Program-made: the position numbers and the translations under genes
Part shown: positions 49,060 to 60,474 of the stretch, in pieces
Numbering within the stretch: the first letter of the stretch is position 1
Layout of the letters: every line of letters starts with the position of its first letter
The notes under the pieces: generated by a model
Told to the model about the DNA's origin: nothing
Databases searched by the model: none
What the model saw: only the letters and a program-made list of their open reading frames with translations
DNA from: Stichopus chloronotus
Lineage: Eukaryota > Echinodermata > Holothuroidea > Aspidochirotida > Stichopodidae
Reading direction: 5' to 3'
NCBI GenBank assembly: GCA_021234535.1
Contig: CM037840.1
Coordinates: 8,297,094-8,361,093, forward strand
DNA length: 64,000 nt

Positions 49060-51780
49060 TCGAGCTTTGACTAAACTGTTTTCTAATTTGCATTGAGCAT
49101 AATCACCACAATTTAAAGGTGCACCAGACCCATTCGCAAGGGCGTAGTTTTGGGGGATGGTTTTACTGAAATGACAGTTCTTATCAAGATAAACCATACA
49201 CAGCGTACAACACACCATGGAAAAGGTCAGTTATTGCCAATTATAAGTTGTAATTATAAGTTGGCTCACGTTACCTACCCAAAACTAGGCATTTCACACA
49301 AAGGGAAAATGACAATGTGCACTACATAGCTAAAGTTATTACATGGACATTATTCCACAAAATTCTTTCTGTACTGTGATGAACGCCTCCCATCCACTGC
49401 ATGTACTGTTGAATATTTCATCCACATATGATGCAATCATTCCAATAGTCGCTGAGCCAAAGTGTGCCTCCTTTATGTTCCTCGCTCTAATTCTTGTAGT
49501 GTGCCTTGTTAGCTCGTTAGCATTGTCAATGTTCAACAATTTCCTGATATCTGTATCAGCCTGCTGAACTTCTTTGTCATATATTTAGTACATGGCAGGG
49601 CAAACATTAAGTTGGCACGTCTTATATTTTTATACATTCATGTTGTTAATGTACTAGATTTGAACTAGTATTTGTTTATTCTTTGTGAAAGCAATATGTA
49701 TGCTTATGCAAAATTATGAGGAAGATTGCATTCCTGTTGGACTGTCTTGTCTCGAACCCAGATTTAATTTGTCACGGTAACGGTCTTGGACTCGAAGCCA
49801 AAGGTTCCTGACTTCAAACTGGACACAAATGGTGTGATCTCGACTACAACAATGGTTACCAAACCCCGTGTTTATGCAAAGCCATACCCTCCTATAAACG
49901 TATTTATTGCCAAAGATACAACAACTCAGTCAACCATATCTGACGGTCCGCCTGTGGCCAAGCGGCCTCCGGAGGACCATCAGAGCTCCGCTGGCTGAAC
50001 AACATCTTGCATGATGAGTCACAGGTTTTTAGCCAATCAGCATTACCATCATCGACGAACAGCCGTAGAATCACCGGACATTTGCCGCACCCTCCACAAC
50101 ACCAACCCCACTCTGGGTGCATACATGAAATTTCTTAAATTAACCTTCTGTACCCCACTTTAAATTAACACGGCAGAGACAAGACAGGGTAATGTAACTA
50201 AATAATTAATACTCGCTGATATAATATACCGGGTCTTGTTTGGCCGAGAGATCATAGTGTCCGGTAAAGAGCCCAAGGCCCTTAAAGCTCGGTAACGCAA
50301 AGGACTTTGTGAGAAACGAGGGAGGGTGAGAGGTACTCTTAAGGCATGAGCATGACGAGTATCATAACCATGTTTAAACATGCTTTGTTGGAGAAAGTGC
50401 AAAAAAAGATTCGGTAAGAACTTACCTATAAACCTATACCTAAAGCACAAGACACGGAGATTCAGTATGTCATGCAATTTCAAAAGATACAAGGACTTGG
50501 AAATAGCACTGGTCTCTTGATCCAAACATAGAAATGTGCCTAACTCTCTTCTGTGTCTCTCCTTTGAAAAAAAAAAAAAACAACTTGTAAATGACAGGAG
50601 TTAGCACAGTACCAAACTGAGAGGAGCAATAAGTTGAGTGAGGTTAAGTTCAGGATAGATAAATCATTCCCAATACATTTGCAAGGACAATATACTTCAG
50701 TCTTCCGTCTTCCAACAACGTTGGCACTTTTTGCAACCTGTGACGAGATGAAAGAAATGTGGTCTACCCAACTTAGTTTTAAGTCAACAATTACACCCGA
50801 GAATTTAGTTTATTGACCCTCAGAAGTGTTTGACCATTTACTCTCTGCTAGATTGAGGGAGAGTTTATTACGGGCAAACCAGTTACAGAATATTGAGAGT
50901 TCATGGCAGACAGTATTTTCGAGTTGTTGTAGATTATCATTGCAGAAAAAAAAATATTCGTGTCACCTGCAAACAAGTGATTCATTGTTACAAACATCAT
51001 TCAGATATTTAAAAAAAAAAACAGAGAGAAGAGGTCCCAGTATAGAGTCTTGAGGGACACTGCCTCACGTAATGTCCTTCATTTCAAAATTTGTACCCTT
51101 GAAAGAAGTGAATTGTTTTCGACTTGTCAGGTAGCTCCTAAGCCAACTATGATACAATTTGTCGGTAGCGACAATAGGTACAAGTTCAGTAGAGCCACCA
51201 GAACGAAAATCATACTGATTTATTTGATCCTTGTGTGAAGTTGTGTTGACATAAAGTTATAACCTAAGCTTAAAAATCAAGTCTCCTTTAATGGTTGGCC
51301 ACCAATAATAGCCATTGTTATGCAGTATTTAACTTAGGACAATAGCGTAAAGGGTCGATTATACGCAGTGTGGGTTACAGGAAATATCCCAACCAAGCAG
51401 CCTAAAAGTACAGCAGTGAACATGCATGCAGTACCCTTCGTTAATGTGTGTCTATAACATGGGAAACACAGACCTCAAGACAACAAGTAGTAACGACATC
51501 ATGCAAAGCTATCTTCCTACAGATCCTAGTTGGATGTCCTGGTGAGATTATAAGAGCTTTAAGAGGTACTTTCTTTAGTAAGAATTAATTGTCCATTTTC
51601 ACAAAATGAATCTTCAACAGCATTCTTGTAGATTCCAGTACTCATGCATGTGTTCACACGAGAAATCATCAATTACCCTTTCAGCTTGGTGCTGCAATGG
51701 CTGTACAGCCAGGTCTCTTACAGTGATATCTGTGTAGTAAATCGGTAGAAAGTGACAACTTTGTTTACAATTGAAATCAC
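49060..51780 (+). repeat. TRIM 5'-flank duplicon, copy B
   Basis: Homologous to 27875-30345 and 60890-61870. Shared words include TTGAGCATAATCA (49094), ACAGTTCTTATCAAG (49172), CATTCCTGTTGGACT (49731), ATCTCGACTACAAC (49838), AATAGCCATTGTTAT (51307), TTACAGGAAATATCC (51375) and AATGAATCTTCAA (51606). A minus-strand LINE at about 50160-51240 interrupts it. It ends just before the LINE in the putative leader intron of TRIM copy 2, so it most likely carries that gene's promoter and first exon. Confidence 0.8.
50160..51240 (-). mobile_element. Degenerate LINE reverse transcriptase, minus strand
   Basis: Read on the minus strand from ~51235, the order is QYDFRSGGSTE, then YLTSRKQFTSF, then VPQDSILGPLL. 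These are conserved blocks of Jockey-superfamily RTs, with the catalytic segment partly missing or decayed. FCNWFARNKLSLNL follows near 50870. The 121-codon frame at 50160-50525 ends the protein with the typical YDTRHAHALRVP block. Stops and shifts occur between blocks, so it is inactive. It sits inside the duplicated 5' flank of TRIM copy 2; the corresponding sequence was not recognised in the other copies of the flank. Confidence 0.75.
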
Positions 51781-53292
51781 AATCACATCAATTCCAAAAG
51801 TGTCATGTATTTTACATGTTCCAAAATCAATTCGTTATTTATCTGAAACTCATATTTTTTTTTACCTTAATTTTTAACATGTGCTATAAAACTGGAACCA
51901 TCCCTCATTTATGGAAACAATCATGTATTATACCAATTCCTAAGAAACCTGTTATAACAGCTATGATCGATCTACGCCCTGTGGCACTGACTTCCATCGC
52001 TATGAAGACATGTGAACGCATCATATTACATTATCTAAAGGAAGCCACTGTTGATTTTATGGATGATCTCCAGTTTGCTTACAGGAGAGATCGCAATACT
52101 GATGATGCTCTATTATATGCATTGGACAATTTATACTCTCATCTCGAAGATTCTAAATTTGGTGCTGTTTCAGCACATATAATGTTCTTTGATTTTTCAT
52201 CTGCCTTTAACACCATAAAACCTCATATTTTGGCAGACATTCTTCTCAAAACTGGTGTTCTCCAGTGTTCTTCAGTAAAGTGGATCCTGCATTATCTTAC
52301 AAACCGTACACAATTTGTTCGTATTAATCATAGCGTTAGGTCTGATATTACTCACTGTAACACTGGGGTCCCCCAGAGCACTGTTCTTGCCCCCTTCCTT
52401 TTCACTTTATACACTGCTGGTATCCGTTCTGATGACCCATGTTGTCCTCTCATCAAGTTTGCTGATGACACTGCCTTGATTGGCTTGATTAGGAATGATG
52501 ACGACAGCAGTTACCAGCAGCAGATTCTTAATTTTGTTAATAACTGTGAGCAGAATCACCTTGTATTGAATGTTAGTAAGACAAAGGAGATGATTGTTGA
52601 CTTCCGTATATGGCTAATAGGACAGCACCGGAACCAGTTATAATAAATGATAAAACGGTGGAAAGGGTGAATCAGTAGAAATACCTTGGTGTAATGTTCG
52701 ACCATCAACTAAGATGGGATACACATGTTGATTATGTATCAAAACGGTTGAAACCTAGAATGTATTGTTTACGTAAATTACGCTCTTTCAACGTTAATCA
52801 GGACATTTTGTCACTATTTTATAATTCCATCATCGGTAGTGTTTGGTCATACTCTATCATATCGTGAAGTGGCAATGCAACCAAATCAGCAAAGTTGATC
52901 ATTGACAACTTCGTCAAGAGAGCTAGTCCCGTTGTCGGTGTGTCTCTCCCTACAGTGCACACAGTGTATGAAAATCGAGTACACAGAAAGTTAATTTCAG
53001 TATTGAAAGATAATAGCCACCCAATACACTTCAGTAAGTTTAATGACTTGATTATCCCACGAAGTGGTAGAATGAGACCTCCAAGAACACACACCAACCG
53101 TTATCCCTCCTCATTTTTGGGCCAGGCTATTAGAATTTTTAACTTAAATTTTACAAGTAAATCACCTGTGCCCATTGCTTGCCCTCACTCGCCATATATG
53201 TTTTACTCTTCTGATGATTTTTATTAAACTTTCGGTGTACATTTTCGATGGATAGTACTAACTGTAAGATGTCCTTATCTGTTTGTTTTCAG
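51542..53292 (+). promoter_or_regulatory. Putative leader intron of TRIM copy 2
   Basis: GTGAGA at 51542-51547 follows CCTG and aligns with GTAAGA at 30244 and GTAAGG at 61769 in the other flank copies. A pyrimidine-rich tract ends in TTTTCAG, with AG at 53291-53292, 31 bp before the ATG at 53324. Together they suggest a non-coding first exon ending at 51541 and a 1.75-kb intron, most of it the LINE at 51857-53226. This is inferred from conservation and consensus only. Confidence 0.4.
51857..53226 (+). mobile_element. 5'-truncated LINE (Jockey/Rex1-like RT)
   Basis: The frame at 51771-52643 carries a reverse transcriptase with IIPIPKK, LRPVALTSIAMKTCERII, a D-containing FFDFSSAFNTI box, GVPQSTVLAPFLFTLY, the catalytic FADDTAL and NHLVLNVSKTKEMIVDF. 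The C-terminal part continues in another frame to 53226 (FYNSIIGSVW, HRKLISVL, RYPSSFLGQAIRIFN), with stops near 52676 and 52866. The N-terminal endonuclease is absent, as expected of 5' truncation. Aligning flanks with TRIM copy 3 places the junctions near 51857 and 53226, immediately upstream of the TRIM copy 2 coding exon and on the same strand. Confidence 0.9.
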
Positions 53293-53323
53293 ATAAATTG
53301 CTGGAAGTCACATATTCTTTACA

Positions 53324-55525
53324 ATGGCTACATCAACTCCTCTAAAAGACTTGGAGGAAAACTTCTTCCTCTGTCCCGTGTGCTTGGAAATATATCAAGA
53401 TCCAAAATTGTTACCATGTCTTCATCGATACTGTGGAAAATGCTTGGGAATGGTGGTAAACGCAAGTTGTAATGGAACCGTCAAATGTCCAGTATGTACA
53501 CAGGAATGTGATGTACCTGATAATGGAATTGATGGATTTAAGACTGATTTTCATATGAAAAGTGTCGTTGAGTTTATTGAATTGCAAAGAAAATTTGAAA
53601 ATAAAGACATAGAGGAGTGTATGAGTTGTTCAAACCAAACGAAGGTTTCGACATTTTGCTATAAGTGCAAAGATTTCTTATGCGAACAATGTTACAATGT
53701 TCACATTAGCAGTGAAATGTTTACCGATCATAAACCACATACTCTAAAACTGGATAACACTGATGGAGCCGGTAGGAAGATAACATTAAATGAGTTGGAA
53801 ACACTAACGGAGGATCCCAGATGTCGGACACATGTTGACGAGATCGCAAAACTATGTTGCAGTACTTGTGAAAATGAACCAATTTGTACCATTTGTACTT
53901 ACAGTGAGCACAAAGGTCATGACCTGCATGACGTCACTGAATTAGCAAAAACTGAAAGAGAATTATTGGGATCGAAAATTGCTGAACTACAGAAACTTAA
54001 AAGTAAATTGCACAAGTTACCGAAGAATGTTGAAGCTGCTAAACAAAAACTAAATAAAAACATCGCTAAAAAGACAGATGTATTGATCAATCAGCACAAA
54101 CGTCAAGTCAACAAAATCAAGAATCAGCTTGAAGAACGCAGAAAAGAAAAAAAGGGAGGCTTAGCAGACATAGAGAAGAGAAGGAAAGCCGAGGAATGGC
54201 AAACAAATCTCGATTTTGAAGAAGAAATCAATAAAGTGAATAAAAAGTATGATGAAATATGGAGAGCTTTGGAAAGAAAATACAACAGTGAATGTCAACT
54301 GTTAAAAGACAGTTGTGAAAAAAATGAAAGTGAGCTTGTCAGCAAACTAGAAAGTTTAGATATTTATTTAAAGAGATTAACAGAGTCAAAAGATCTTCTC
54401 AAAGAAAGACGTAATATGGAATTAGCGAAAATATCAGATAATTGCGATCAGGTTATTAAAAGGTACGAGAATTTCACAGCAATTGCGTCATCCATTGTTG
54501 CATCCAGAGACGAGTGGGCACAAGTTCAGTCTATCCCTGATATTAGAGCAGCATGTGAGCCTCTGATAGAAGAAATGAGGAAGGAACAACAATTGGACTC
54601 TTTATCCGACATACATATCAACGATTTGCCTAACCTTATTCTTGGTGACGTCACGATAAGTGGACAGGAGCAAACTGTGGTTGATGTGGAGGGATTGAAA
54701 GCTATGGGTGGGAGGATCAACGGCATAGCAAGTAGCAGGAATGGAGACATCGTAGTCTCTGGTTTCGTATCACGCCAGTCTTCACACATCACTGTCATTA
54801 ACAGAAGAGGAAAAATACAACGGCAGGATCAAATCAAAAGGGCAAAAGAACATGAATTAGTTCCAGCTCGTTTCTGCTGTTATTTATCAGAGTCCAAGAT
54901 TGCAACAGTTTGTATACCGGATGAAATCGGTATTTATAATGTCCGTAACGGTTCTTATGAAAGGAAATACATTCGTGACGTCATCCGTGAATGGCCAGTC
55001 GATCGCCTTGTGTGGTGTGTAGCTAATGATCCTATAAAAAATCACATAATTGTTGGTACCTGCAGTAGATACGTGTATGCATTCGATGATCAGCTGAATT
55101 ACATTCGCACCATAACACTACCAGATGAAACAATTGGAGTGAATGACGTCACTGTACATGGAGACACTCTCCTAATCTGCGATAAGGAAGATAAGAGAGC
55201 ATATGCAGTCAATGTGGCGGGATCTGAGAATAAGTTGATGTATGAATTTACAAAACCGGATCACGCTGGAAGTAACGCCCAACCATTCAGAGTCTGCTCA
55301 GACAAAAATGACTTCATCTACATGTTATGGAGAGAATTCGTATCAGATATGTGGACATATACACTAGTGCATTACAGCCAAAATGGCCGACGATTATTGA
55401 CTACAAGAACAATAGATAACGATGCTATTTGTTTAGCCACTCTAAAGGTGTTTGGATCTGAAAAACTTTTAATAGCAACGTTAACTTCAAGAATGATGTA
55501 TGAATATGGCATTAAAGTGACGTAA
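53324..55525 (+). CDS. TRIM-family RING/B-box E3 ubiquitin ligase, copy 2 (intact)
   Basis: 733 codons without introns. Residues 17-58 form a C3HC4 RING (C17, C20, C32, H34, C37, C40, C55, C58), the domain that recruits an E2 for ubiquitin transfer. A first B-box has C99, C102, C112, C115, C120, C123 and H136. A second has C167, H170, C179, C182, C188, C191, H196 and H199. Residues ~205-370 are Lys/Glu-rich and predicted coiled coil, the usual dimerisation part. Residues ~455-733 show repeated beta-type blocks (for example IVVSGFVS, IIVGTCSRYVYAFDDQLNYI, TLLICDKEDKRAYAV, LLIATLTSRMMYEYGIKV), which I read as a propeller similar to TRIM56/NHL-type C-termini. The start has A at -3 and G at +4. 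Substrate and role are unknown; related TRIMs act in development and innate immunity. It lies in a tandem array. Confidence 0.93.
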   Translation: MATSTPLKDLEENFFLCPVCLEIYQDPKLLPCLHRYCGKCLGMVVNASCNGTVKCPVCTQECDVPDNGIDGFKTDFHMKSVVEFIELQRKFENKDIEECMSCSNQTKVSTFCYKCKDFLCEQCYNVHISSEMFTDHKPHTLKLDNTDGAGRKITLNELETLTEDPRCRTHVDEIAKLCCSTCENEPICTICTYSEHKGHDLHDVTELAKTERELLGSKIAELQKLKSKLHKLPKNVEAAKQKLNKNIAKKTDVLINQHKRQVNKIKNQLEERRKEKKGGLADIEKRRKAEEWQTNLDFEEEINKVNKKYDEIWRALERKYNSECQLLKDSCEKNESELVSKLESLDIYLKRLTESKDLLKERRNMELAKISDNCDQVIKRYENFTAIASSIVASRDEWAQVQSIPDIRAACEPLIEEMRKEQQLDSLSDIHINDLPNLILGDVTISGQEQTVVDVEGLKAMGGRINGIASSRNGDIVVSGFVSRQSSHITVINRRGKIQRQDQIKRAKEHELVPARFCCYLSESKIATVCIPDEIGIYNVRNGSYERKYIRDVIREWPVDRLVWCVANDPIKNHIIVGTCSRYVYAFDDQLNYIRTITLPDETIGVNDVTVHGDTLLICDKEDKRAYAVNVAGSENKLMYEFTKPDHAGSNAQPFRVCSDKNDFIYMLWREFVSDMWTYTLVHYSQNGRRLLTTRTIDNDAICLATLKVFGSEKLLIATLTSRMMYEYGIKVT

Positions 55526-57420
55526 TTGTTTTTTTTTTTGGGGGGGGGGGTGGTGGGAAGGGAAGGAGCAGGGACTTAGCAACCAGTATTCTTAGCTGGG
55601 CTTGCCCTCATTATCGCCCTAATTACCATATTGGCAGGAAGGGGGAGGGGAAAGGGGTGGAGCAAGAGCAAAGGAATATGTTCTTGTCTCCTCTCCCAGT
55701 TTTCCACACTACTAACGGGAATTAAAGATTGATCAACACACCTGAACATAAAGAGGGCTTGCCACCCACAGTAGTTTAGGAATATTTAACGCATTGTACG
55801 TTATCAGTTTAACTACTATAATTATTTTGGCACAAAACCTCAGTATGTCTAAATCAATGTCATGAATTAAAACATCGATTCCAGAATTTTCTACTGAATA
55901 AGCCTAACAACCTCAGTGTGTTCTAGACAGAACAGCCCCCCCCCCAAAAAAAAAAATTAAAAATGAATCAATGTTTTTGAATTGTGAAATATTGGAGGAA
56001 TTTACGTCACAAAGTGGTCACGTCAACATTTCTAATGCTGTATATAGCAAGTTTGTCATGTTTGTTAGGCTCCCATACTTCAGAGTTCACACAGATTTCA
56101 ACATCCTCTGTTTACCGGAGCTGATGAACCTTTTCTTTATTTCCTTAAAACAGTAAGTGAAGGCAATAAAATATCGTAGAAATGGAAGTAGCGTGCCAAG
56201 ACACAGACGGATATATTGCAATAAGTACGGGATTGGTTAATCATGGTAGGTAGTCATTTGCATATGGGCTTTACTGCGATTTTGATTGATCAAAGTCGTC
56301 ACTTGATCGCGATCCTCAGCGATTGATCGTGGTTCCGAAGCGTTGGCAACAACGAGGCCAACATGCACTGGCAGTCATGCAGTTGCAGTGGCAACATATC
56401 TCTGTACACTACGTAAGCCTGTGTCACCGGCTGCACCGACTCCGTTTCTTTTCGGTTTTTGGTCACCGTCATGTAACTGTTTCTGCTCAATTTTCCACTC
56501 ATCACCGTCCTCTTAATTTATTTAATTTGAGTGCCCCCGTCGAATCATCCACAAATAAATTGGAAACGATCATGAAATCAAAATCGACCTCTCTCTCTGG
56601 ACCTTCGTCTCTCTTTTCTCTGTACTGTATTGGAAACATTTAATCGTAACGACCAGGATATCCACCGCTGGGCAGTTCTATCGAGACTGTAAACCCCAAA
56701 TCAAATCACATATCTGACACTAATATGACTCTGTCCGATATAACACCATCATTTGCCATTACTACTGTTTACAGCAGAGTTGTATTGTTCCAATTTGAGT
56801 TCAAAGTTTCTGTCAAGAATGTTTGAAAACTTAAACTCTACTTGTGAAATAAAACAGTGTGTGGTTGTAAACATTGGTACAAAATACAATTACATATCAA
56901 GAATCTTTAATAAACTATATTTGGGATTAGAAGGGCTAGAAGAAGTAAAGTGAATACTTTTCGAGTCTGCTTCCTTCGAAAAAGAAAATGAAACAATTTA
57001 GCTTACTTAGAAAAAAAGAAGAAACAAGGATCAATTGCAAAATCTAATGTAATAGTACCATAGGTTAAATTAAAGTCATTACAAGAAACTGGTGACATTT
57101 TTTTGGTATAGGTGTTATTAAATTTTCTTTTGAGTGAGTTCAGCAAAGATACGTGAATTTCAGAGCTGGACACTAGTGTTGCGAATTTTAATAGTTAACT
57201 ATCTTTATGTGTTCTTAATCACTTTATCTAGCATTATGGTGAAGTAGGGATTGCTTATTTCGTGCATTAAATTAATGACATTTTTTTATTTAATTTTTAT
57301 ATTGATATTGGTATTTTTTTCTTAAGTAGTTAAATAAATTAATCTTGAAAGCTTCCTGAAATGAACTGGTATGTAACCTTCTGCATAAATACATTAAGAT
57401 GATAATCATATCTGCGTAAT
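55526..57420. repeat. TRIM 3' flank, copy 1, and spacer
   Basis: Non-coding. GCTTGCCACCCACAGTAG near 55759, TAAATCAATGTCATGA near 55851 and CCTAACAACCT near 55903 match two later copies at 57955-58130 and 59090-59235. A second shared stretch at 56740-57180 (CAGCAGAGTTGTATTGTTC, ATTACAAGAAAC, CAGAGCTGGACAC) recurs at about 58215-58800. It also holds G11 at 55540-55550 and C10 at 55936-55945. Confidence 0.7.
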
Positions 57421-57816
57421 AACTGGAGTAAATGATATCACTGTGCATGCCAGTACGCTGTTAATCTGCGATAGTGAAGGTGAGAGAGCATATGCAGTCA
57501 ACATGGAGGGATCTGAGAGTAAGTTATTGTATGAAATCACGAAACCGGATCATGCTTGATATAAGGTGCGACCATTCAGAGTGTGCACACAGACAAAGAT
57601 GACTTCATCTACATGTTATGGAGAGAATTCGTATCAGATATGTGGACATATACACTAGTGCATTACAGTCAAGATGGCCGACAGTTATTGACAACGAAAA
57701 CAATAGATAACGATGCTATTTGTTTAACCACTGTGGATGTGAGTGGGCCGGAAAAGCTTTTAATTGTAACATTTACTTCAAGATTGATATATGAATATGG
57801 CATTAAAGTAACGTAG
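57421..57816 (+). pseudogene. TRIM C-terminal fragment
   Basis: About 130 codons homologous to the last part of the propeller-like domain of copy 2, starting with GGAGTAAATGATATC. The stretch from 57610 to 57675 is almost identical to 55318-55390 (FIYMLWREFVSDMWTYTLVHYSQ). A TGA appears near 57557 and a small indel near 57585 shifts the frame, so an open frame exists only from 57583 to 57816. No RING, B-box or coiled coil precedes it. It is a partial duplicate left by unequal exchange or deletion, followed by its own copy of the 3' flank. Confidence 0.88.
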
Positions 57817-60300
57817 AATTGTGAATAGAAAGGATTGATCAACCACTGGTCTTAGCTGTGTTTTCTTGCCCGTATTCATCATCAGCGCAGAAATTGGAAG
57901 GGAGATGGAGCTTCAGGTGGGAGGAAGATCATGTTTAAATTTTCTGGATATGGAGAGGGCAGTTTGCCACCCACAGAATGTTAGAATTTCACCATTTTTC
58001 ACTGTCATAAATGTTTTCACAGGAATCTGAGAATGTTTAAATCAATGTCATGAGTTAAAACGATTCCGTTGGTCCCAGTATTTTTTTTACGAAGAAACCT
58101 AACAACCTTAATGTGTTCCAGTGAGACAGAAACGTTGCATTATTACAGGAAATAGAACGAATGTTGTCAAACAGTGTATAGGTCAACATTACTAGCATTA
58201 CAATATCATGTAAAACATCATCGTTTGCCTTCATGACTCTTCACAGCAGAGTTGTACTGTATTATTCTGAGCTCAAAATTTCTGTACACACTATTTGAAA
58301 ACCGAAAAGAAGAAATTTCCTTTTTACCTACCACGATTTTCATCCAGCTTTCATCCTTTAGATTGTCATCCAACTCCCTACAAACTCACGTTTGGGTTTC
58401 TCTAATGCAATGGCGGCTGAGCCGTAGGTGGGGGGTACTTTGGGCTAAGCCAATTGAAAGAAGTTGGGGCTAAAGCTATGTTCAGTCTCCTCCAATGTCT
58501 GCTAAATATGTTTCAAATATTTCATATTTTTACGATTTTTAGTTTCTAGTTTATTTTCCAGTCTCTTTGTAAACAAAAACAAGTGCGTGGTGATAAATAT
58601 TGGTACTTAGACATACAGAAGTAAGAGACAGCAGAAGAAAACGCAAAACCTTCATAATAATATCATAGGTTAAAATTAAAATCATTACAAGAAACAAGTG
58701 ATACCCGTTAAATAGGTGTTGTTTAAATTTGATTTGAATGAGTTCAGCGAAAATTGTTGCGTTAGGTTTGATTCAGTGAATTCCAGAGCTGGACACCAGT
58801 GCTGAGATTTGAGTTTTGTTCTGTTCTAGAATGAGTTTGAACTAAGGACTGCCTGTAGCGCACATTGAATGAGTGATAATCTGCATTAGTCCATGAGAAC
58901 ATGCGAAAGTGTATTGGAATGTAACATGCCCAAGAATGAAAATCATACACATCCAAATTCGAGAGAACTTTGACTTTACTAAAAAAAAAGGGAGTAGACC
59001 TACTGTCTTAGCTGTTACGTTTTATGCACTTTAGCAATTTGTGTAAACTTTTATGACATGTCTTGTGAGTATACCAATCCCTAGAAGATTAAAGTCACCC
59101 ATAGTAGGTTAGGAATTCACCATTTTTCACTGTTTTCACAGGAATCTGAGACTGTTTAAATCAATGTCATGGGTTTAAACGATTCCGCTGGTCCCAGAAT
59201 TTTCTTACGAAGTAACCTAACAACCTTAATGTGTTCCATATGCTTTTATGAGGTATATATCTTGACTTTCTAAAACTCTCTTACACACTTTAACATTGAA
59301 TACTTTTATTTAAGTGTGTTACATCATTTGAAAAATCATGTAAACAATGATGTTTTTCTTAATTGTCAATCCTTGTTTAATCACCATTCCCTAATTCTAA
59401 AGGACCTGCTGCTTGTTCCGGGCTCACTTTCGTAACGTATTCTCTGACTTTGAATTAGAAACCATATTTGGAAAAACGGATCAATCTACTGACTTTTGTC
59501 GCCAGATTACAACAAAACATTAGTTTTTATACATTTATTTGCTCCAGCGCCTACATAATTCACTTGGCTGAATAACTTGTCTATTGAAAAATCAAGATAT
59601 GCCGTACCAATCTTGGTGAGGTTACAACTCTATAGCTGACCGTAATACGTCATCTGCAACTGAACAGTTTTGGCGGATGTGTACGTATGTGAAATATTCA
59701 ATTGAACTTTGAAGCCTTTTTTAAAGGGAGAGTCTGTGACTTCCATCAAATTGGCCAATGATGTCAACAAATTTTAATATAGGGACAGACTAATCCTAAT
59801 TAACTAATTAAAAAAACACTTAATTTTGAGCAGCCCGAAAAGTCTCTCAAGTTGTTTGAAACTGAACATTTCAGACATTTTAAATCGTCATAGTTGTGTT
59901 CCTCGACATGAAGAACGTAAGAAAATCAAGTAACTGTTACACAGTATTGCAGACTTGTAGTACACTTTTCTGTACTCATTTTCATGACTTTGTACTCGTA
60001 ATCGGCAAATTTTAATATTAGGTACTCTTACTCGAGACTTCGCACTCGTGCTTGTACTCGAACTGGATAATAAACCGATTAAGTCAATCCTTATCTGACT
60101 TTTTTATTCTTGTGCAGTTTTGTTGATTTGATAAAGATTTTCTTGCATATTTGGACATCATTATAACCATCGTATATTTTGACCGTTTTCTTTTCCTGAG
60201 TGTGGAGGGCAGAAGGGACAATCATACCAACATTGTACAGACAGAGGGAGCATTCGGGAGGACAGAGAGGTCATTTGAGGTCACCCTGAACTCGAATCTG
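57817..60300. repeat. TRIM 3' flank, copies 2 and 3, and spacer
   Basis: CCACCCACAGAATGTTAGAA near 57969 and ACCCATAGTAGGTTAGGAA near 59097 each begin a block that runs through TTTTCACAGGAATCTGAGA, TTAAATCAATGTCATG and CCTAACAACCTTAATGTGTTCC. The third block has no TRIM coding fragment before it. No gene was recognised in the remainder; ACTCG-type words cluster at 59980-60065. Confidence 0.7.
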
Positions 60301-60474
60301 TACACTGTTAAAAATGGAAATTGCAAAATGTAAATTTACAGAAAATAAAACAAAGAAATACTAAAAGGAATACAGAAATGTTCTGGTGATTAGTTTCCAG
60401 ACAATTTCTGTATTTCTTATTTATTTATTTCTTTGTTTTATTTTCTGTAAATTTACAGACATTTTAACAGTGTA
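60301..60474. mobile_element. Palindromic MITE with TA target site
   Basis: The left arm (TACACTGTTAAAAATG, then TGTAAATTTACAGAAAATAA, then AACAAAGAAATA) is inverted in the right arm ending TTTTAACAGTGTA at 60474. The middle also pairs (ATACAGAAATG with ATTTCTGTAT). The whole 174 bp can fold into one long hairpin. If the terminal TA is the target duplication, the ends are CACTGTTAAAA, consistent with a Tc1/mariner-type non-autonomous element. No coding capacity. Confidence 0.85.

Noticed and set aside
49917..50122. GC-rich segment with partial dyad (GGTCCGCC ... GGAGGACC) as a separate element
   Set aside because: The pairing is imperfect and it probably belongs to the 3' region of the minus-strand LINE; no boundaries could be set.
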